Below, in pieces: positions 22,701 to 23,793 of a DNA stretch of 23,793 nt; position 1 is the stretch's first letter; each line of letters starts with the position of its first letter. The notes beneath the pieces were generated by a model, which was given only the letters and a program-made list of their open reading frames with translations, searched no databases and was not told the origin of the DNA. This DNA comes from a virus. A program made the translations under genes and the position numbers. The DNA lies in the IMG/VR virus record IMGVR_UViG_3300017730_003160, positions 1 to 23,793 of that record; one strand, 5' to 3'.

Positions 22701-23793
22701 GATGGTCTTCCAGACTCAACTAGAGGATTAGAGCCTAGATTTAGTTGTAATCTTAGAATTTACGACGCGAAAAATGCTTTTGAAACATTAGGGAATATAG
22801 CATCAGTTTTTAGAGGTTTTACTTTTTGGGATGGCGTTGGTTTAAATTTTTCAATAGATAAGGACAAAAAAATTAGCGCTATATTTAATAATTCTAATGT
22901 ATTTGATGGAGTCTTTAACTATGGGGATATAACAAGTACCGCACGATTTACAAGGGTCGAAGTGTTGTATGCTGACGCAAATGATTTGTATGGCAACAAA
23001 ACAGAGTACATAGAAGATGAAGAAGGGATAAGAAAATATGGAATGATAACTAAAATGCTCAATGGATTAGGATGCACATCCAAGTCCCAAGCAAAAAGGA
23101 TGGGTAAATATGTTCTCTTCAGTAATAAAATGGAAACTGAAATAGTACAATTTAGAGCTGGAAATGATTGTTTGTTTTTGGAGCCAGGAGACGTAATAAG
23201 AATAGACGATGAGCTGAAAAATTTTGAAGTAAACTACGGAAAAGTTTTAGAAATAGATACCTCAGCCACAGAGCCTTATATTTCAGTAGAAAGTACTATA
23301 AACGCTAACAATATACAATTAGGGGCTAATGGAGGGGTTTACCTATACACTAATAGAAAGCAAACTGAACTTGAAAGTTTATATGATGTTGTTAAATACC
23401 AAAGCACTTATGAGTTTGGAGAAAACTCCGATGTTTATAAGGGAGCAGTAAATAGCGATTTTATTGACACACATAGTTTTTCAGAAATACAAAAAATTCA
23501 AGTTACTGGAACAGCAATAGAAACAAACAGTATTAAATTATTTTTAGATACTGGAGACCCCAATATTAGTAATTTAACGGGAGTGCAAACAGGATCTTTT
23601 TCAAATATAGAATTAGTAAATAATGTAGATACAACATATAAAGTTGTAAAAAAACAAGCAACCGAAAGTAATTTCTTTCAGATTGAGGCTATGCAATATA
23701 ATTTAGAAAAATTTGATAAAATAGAGAAAGACGATTTTGATGATGAAGAAATAACTTATAATATAGGGATACCAGCGCAAAATGTAACTAGAC
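19788..23793 (+). CDS. J: Second gpJ-type host-specificity protein with LamG-like insertion (3' end cut by window)
   Basis: Open from ATG at 19788 to the window end, 1335 residues so far. It starts MNRDYLKNK, like the first J protein (MRDYILEK). The gpJ attachment motif LISEGPIYGLID follows at ~39-50. The J core is shared: PSNYNPLNADGEDKRF ending at F673, WDGTF at 913-917, and a long stretch similar to the first copy through GLEPRFSCN, GLGCTSKSQAKRMGKY, and DELKNFEVNYGKVLEI. Between KRF and WDGTF the first J has 16 residues and this one has 239. The ~223-residue insertion is beta-rich and LamG/concanavalin-like (F-E-F-K-V-K-A-K-F onward, ending KIVDLQIYKNNEL). The upstream part (~60-640) is strongly diverged from copy 1. 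Probably a second tail-tip subunit or an alternative receptor binder. Confidence 0.88.
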   Translation, partial: MNRDYLKNKLKGIRGEATLQPPEEDKAYQSVASMAVLDLISEGPIYGLIDGVGKKANNITVLESLYLDDTPVLPRNTSSPRTADIKFQNVQMIRRCTSGNLAQAFANISGHLESGESKNVNNTYLSNVKKTELGVDSGAFCQYVEDNGSLGNYGFIQYSLSGIFPTGNNSAERIYSRINRDADGIGPYNITVFNLDAFLGETGSSYGHSLYQRSAKNSKDEVVNIPGSIHYGYQLFNDDKFPYDASPSRLGTVSGKVGQQFMLDGFCGGGITFFHIGDNVAEDSNGNFLTGKFFIQRGSSNTRDAMESGITNNHDVFMFSNASDGGISLERPTPNQVSPEVGHCAGKMLSLGFVSDADLTYNYGNIDFDFRDGFETQPKMQGHSEGTQDFDIRKKLFGPLEYGNQASLGDGSGYNDTRLDADGGTIADFSAWMLNPPLESDAYPYTHTIKRMDVKKCVPTIAVEQLGDTIPTGDDAGVQTAARLLVSFELGFEGGVTGDVGTLLAAGNSLQSIALGEYNTREEVRYSGIIVSNYLDTYSSISDLPPNKSLKHLQVDDTSVPGLTMALIAAYGYASGDYLFPGEDWKVPNRTLTIRKESYETDSTLIQRECSISYVSETIGEPFSYPLVALGGTIFDARNFATQPTRDFEVRGKLVSIPSNYNPLNADGEDKRFISNESYYGKRNIYRFNASASIPHAIVYQDINLGTSNFEFKVKAKFGTKHTSTSYQYIFDTMGGVTSANRIGLFQTDNKIKCATRDGSAVFKEINVDISSNSASDVFEISVLRVGLKITLTVKVGSTTVGTSSLTMSNSMTMNFLGGSRQFVIGGNGNSTNTSVGAGLSTNSKIVDLQIYKNNELKHHWDGTQAFSMRHSRQLNEKLAGYHASLNDPGAGDQEDTTFEFGKNKVNIYNGLWDGTFKLGWTDNPAWILYDLMTNPIYGVGNVIDDREDINIFNLYQIGRYCDAVDDDGYFDGLPDSTRGLEPRFSCNLRIYDAKNAFETLGNIASVFRGFTFWDGVGLNFSIDKDKKISAIFNNSNVFDGVFNYGDITSTARFTRVEVLYADANDLYGNKTEYIEDEEGIRKYGMITKMLNGLGCTSKSQAKRMGKYVLFSNKMETEIVQFRAGNDCLFLEPGDVIRIDDELKNFEVNYGKVLEIDTSATEPYISVESTINANNIQLGANGGVYLYTNRKQTELESLYDVVKYQSTYEFGENSDVYKGAVNSDFIDTHSFSEIQKIQVTGTAIETNSIKLFLDTGDPNISNLTGVQTGSFSNIELVNNVDTTYKVVKKQATESNFFQIEAMQYNLEKFDKIEKDDFDDEEITYNIGIPAQNVTR

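Overview
The window reads as part of a tailed-phage (or prophage) genome with a lambda-like, siphovirus-type tail tip. It is AT-rich and extremely tightly packed. There are 23 coding regions, many joined by ATGA or TAATG overlaps, and no gene-free stretch longer than about 60 bases. I see no integrase, capsid, terminase, portal, tape-measure, tRNA, IS or CRISPR here. The host is probably a marine Gram-negative bacterium that sorts proteins with an exosortase. Two features point that way: one gene carries a PEP-CTERM signal next to an outer-membrane beta-barrel gene, and the giant tail-tip protein carries thrombospondin type 3 (TSP3) calcium repeats like those common in Verrucomicrobia-type surface proteins. 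A verrucomicrobial host is an inference; Bacteroidota or Planctomycetes are not excluded.

Region 1 (1-2696, + strand) is an operon-like run. It holds the end of a very acidic Glu-rich protein, a 57-residue single-span membrane peptide sharing a GFFGL motif with it, a secreted PEP-CTERM protein, and an outer-membrane beta-barrel protein. The last three genes overlap one another. The barrel gene's stop codon abuts the stop codon of the next, convergent gene with no base between them.

Region 2 (2697-9514, - strand), read in its own direction from 9514 to 2697, starts with two paralogous GNAT-like proteins coupled to an atypical Fe(II)/2-oxoglutarate oxygenase-like protein. A small acidic protein and a tandem pair of small paralogues follow. 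Next come two overlapping adsorption-type proteins, one with YadA-head-like repeats and a tail-fibre C-terminus and one with BspA-type leucine-rich repeats, and then a small conserved-looking protein. The run ends with a sulfotransferase, a second 2OG oxygenase and a stand-alone biotin-protein ligase. It looks like a block of virion-decoration and modification genes plus fibres.

Region 3 (9547 to the end, + strand) is a lambda L-K-I-J tail-tip module with unusual features. gpL has a carbohydrate-binding-like insertion between its two cysteine pairs. gpK is only the JAMM peptidase half. gpI is duplicated in tandem. There are also two gpJ-type host-specificity proteins, a 2388-residue one and a second of at least 1335 residues that runs off the window, with a 124-residue unknown gene between them. 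The two J proteins share a core but carry different inserted binding domains: TSP3 and CBM-like modules in the first, and a LamG-like module in the second. The likely common theme is a tail tip with diversified receptor binding, backed by enzymes that could modify virion or host-envelope proteins.
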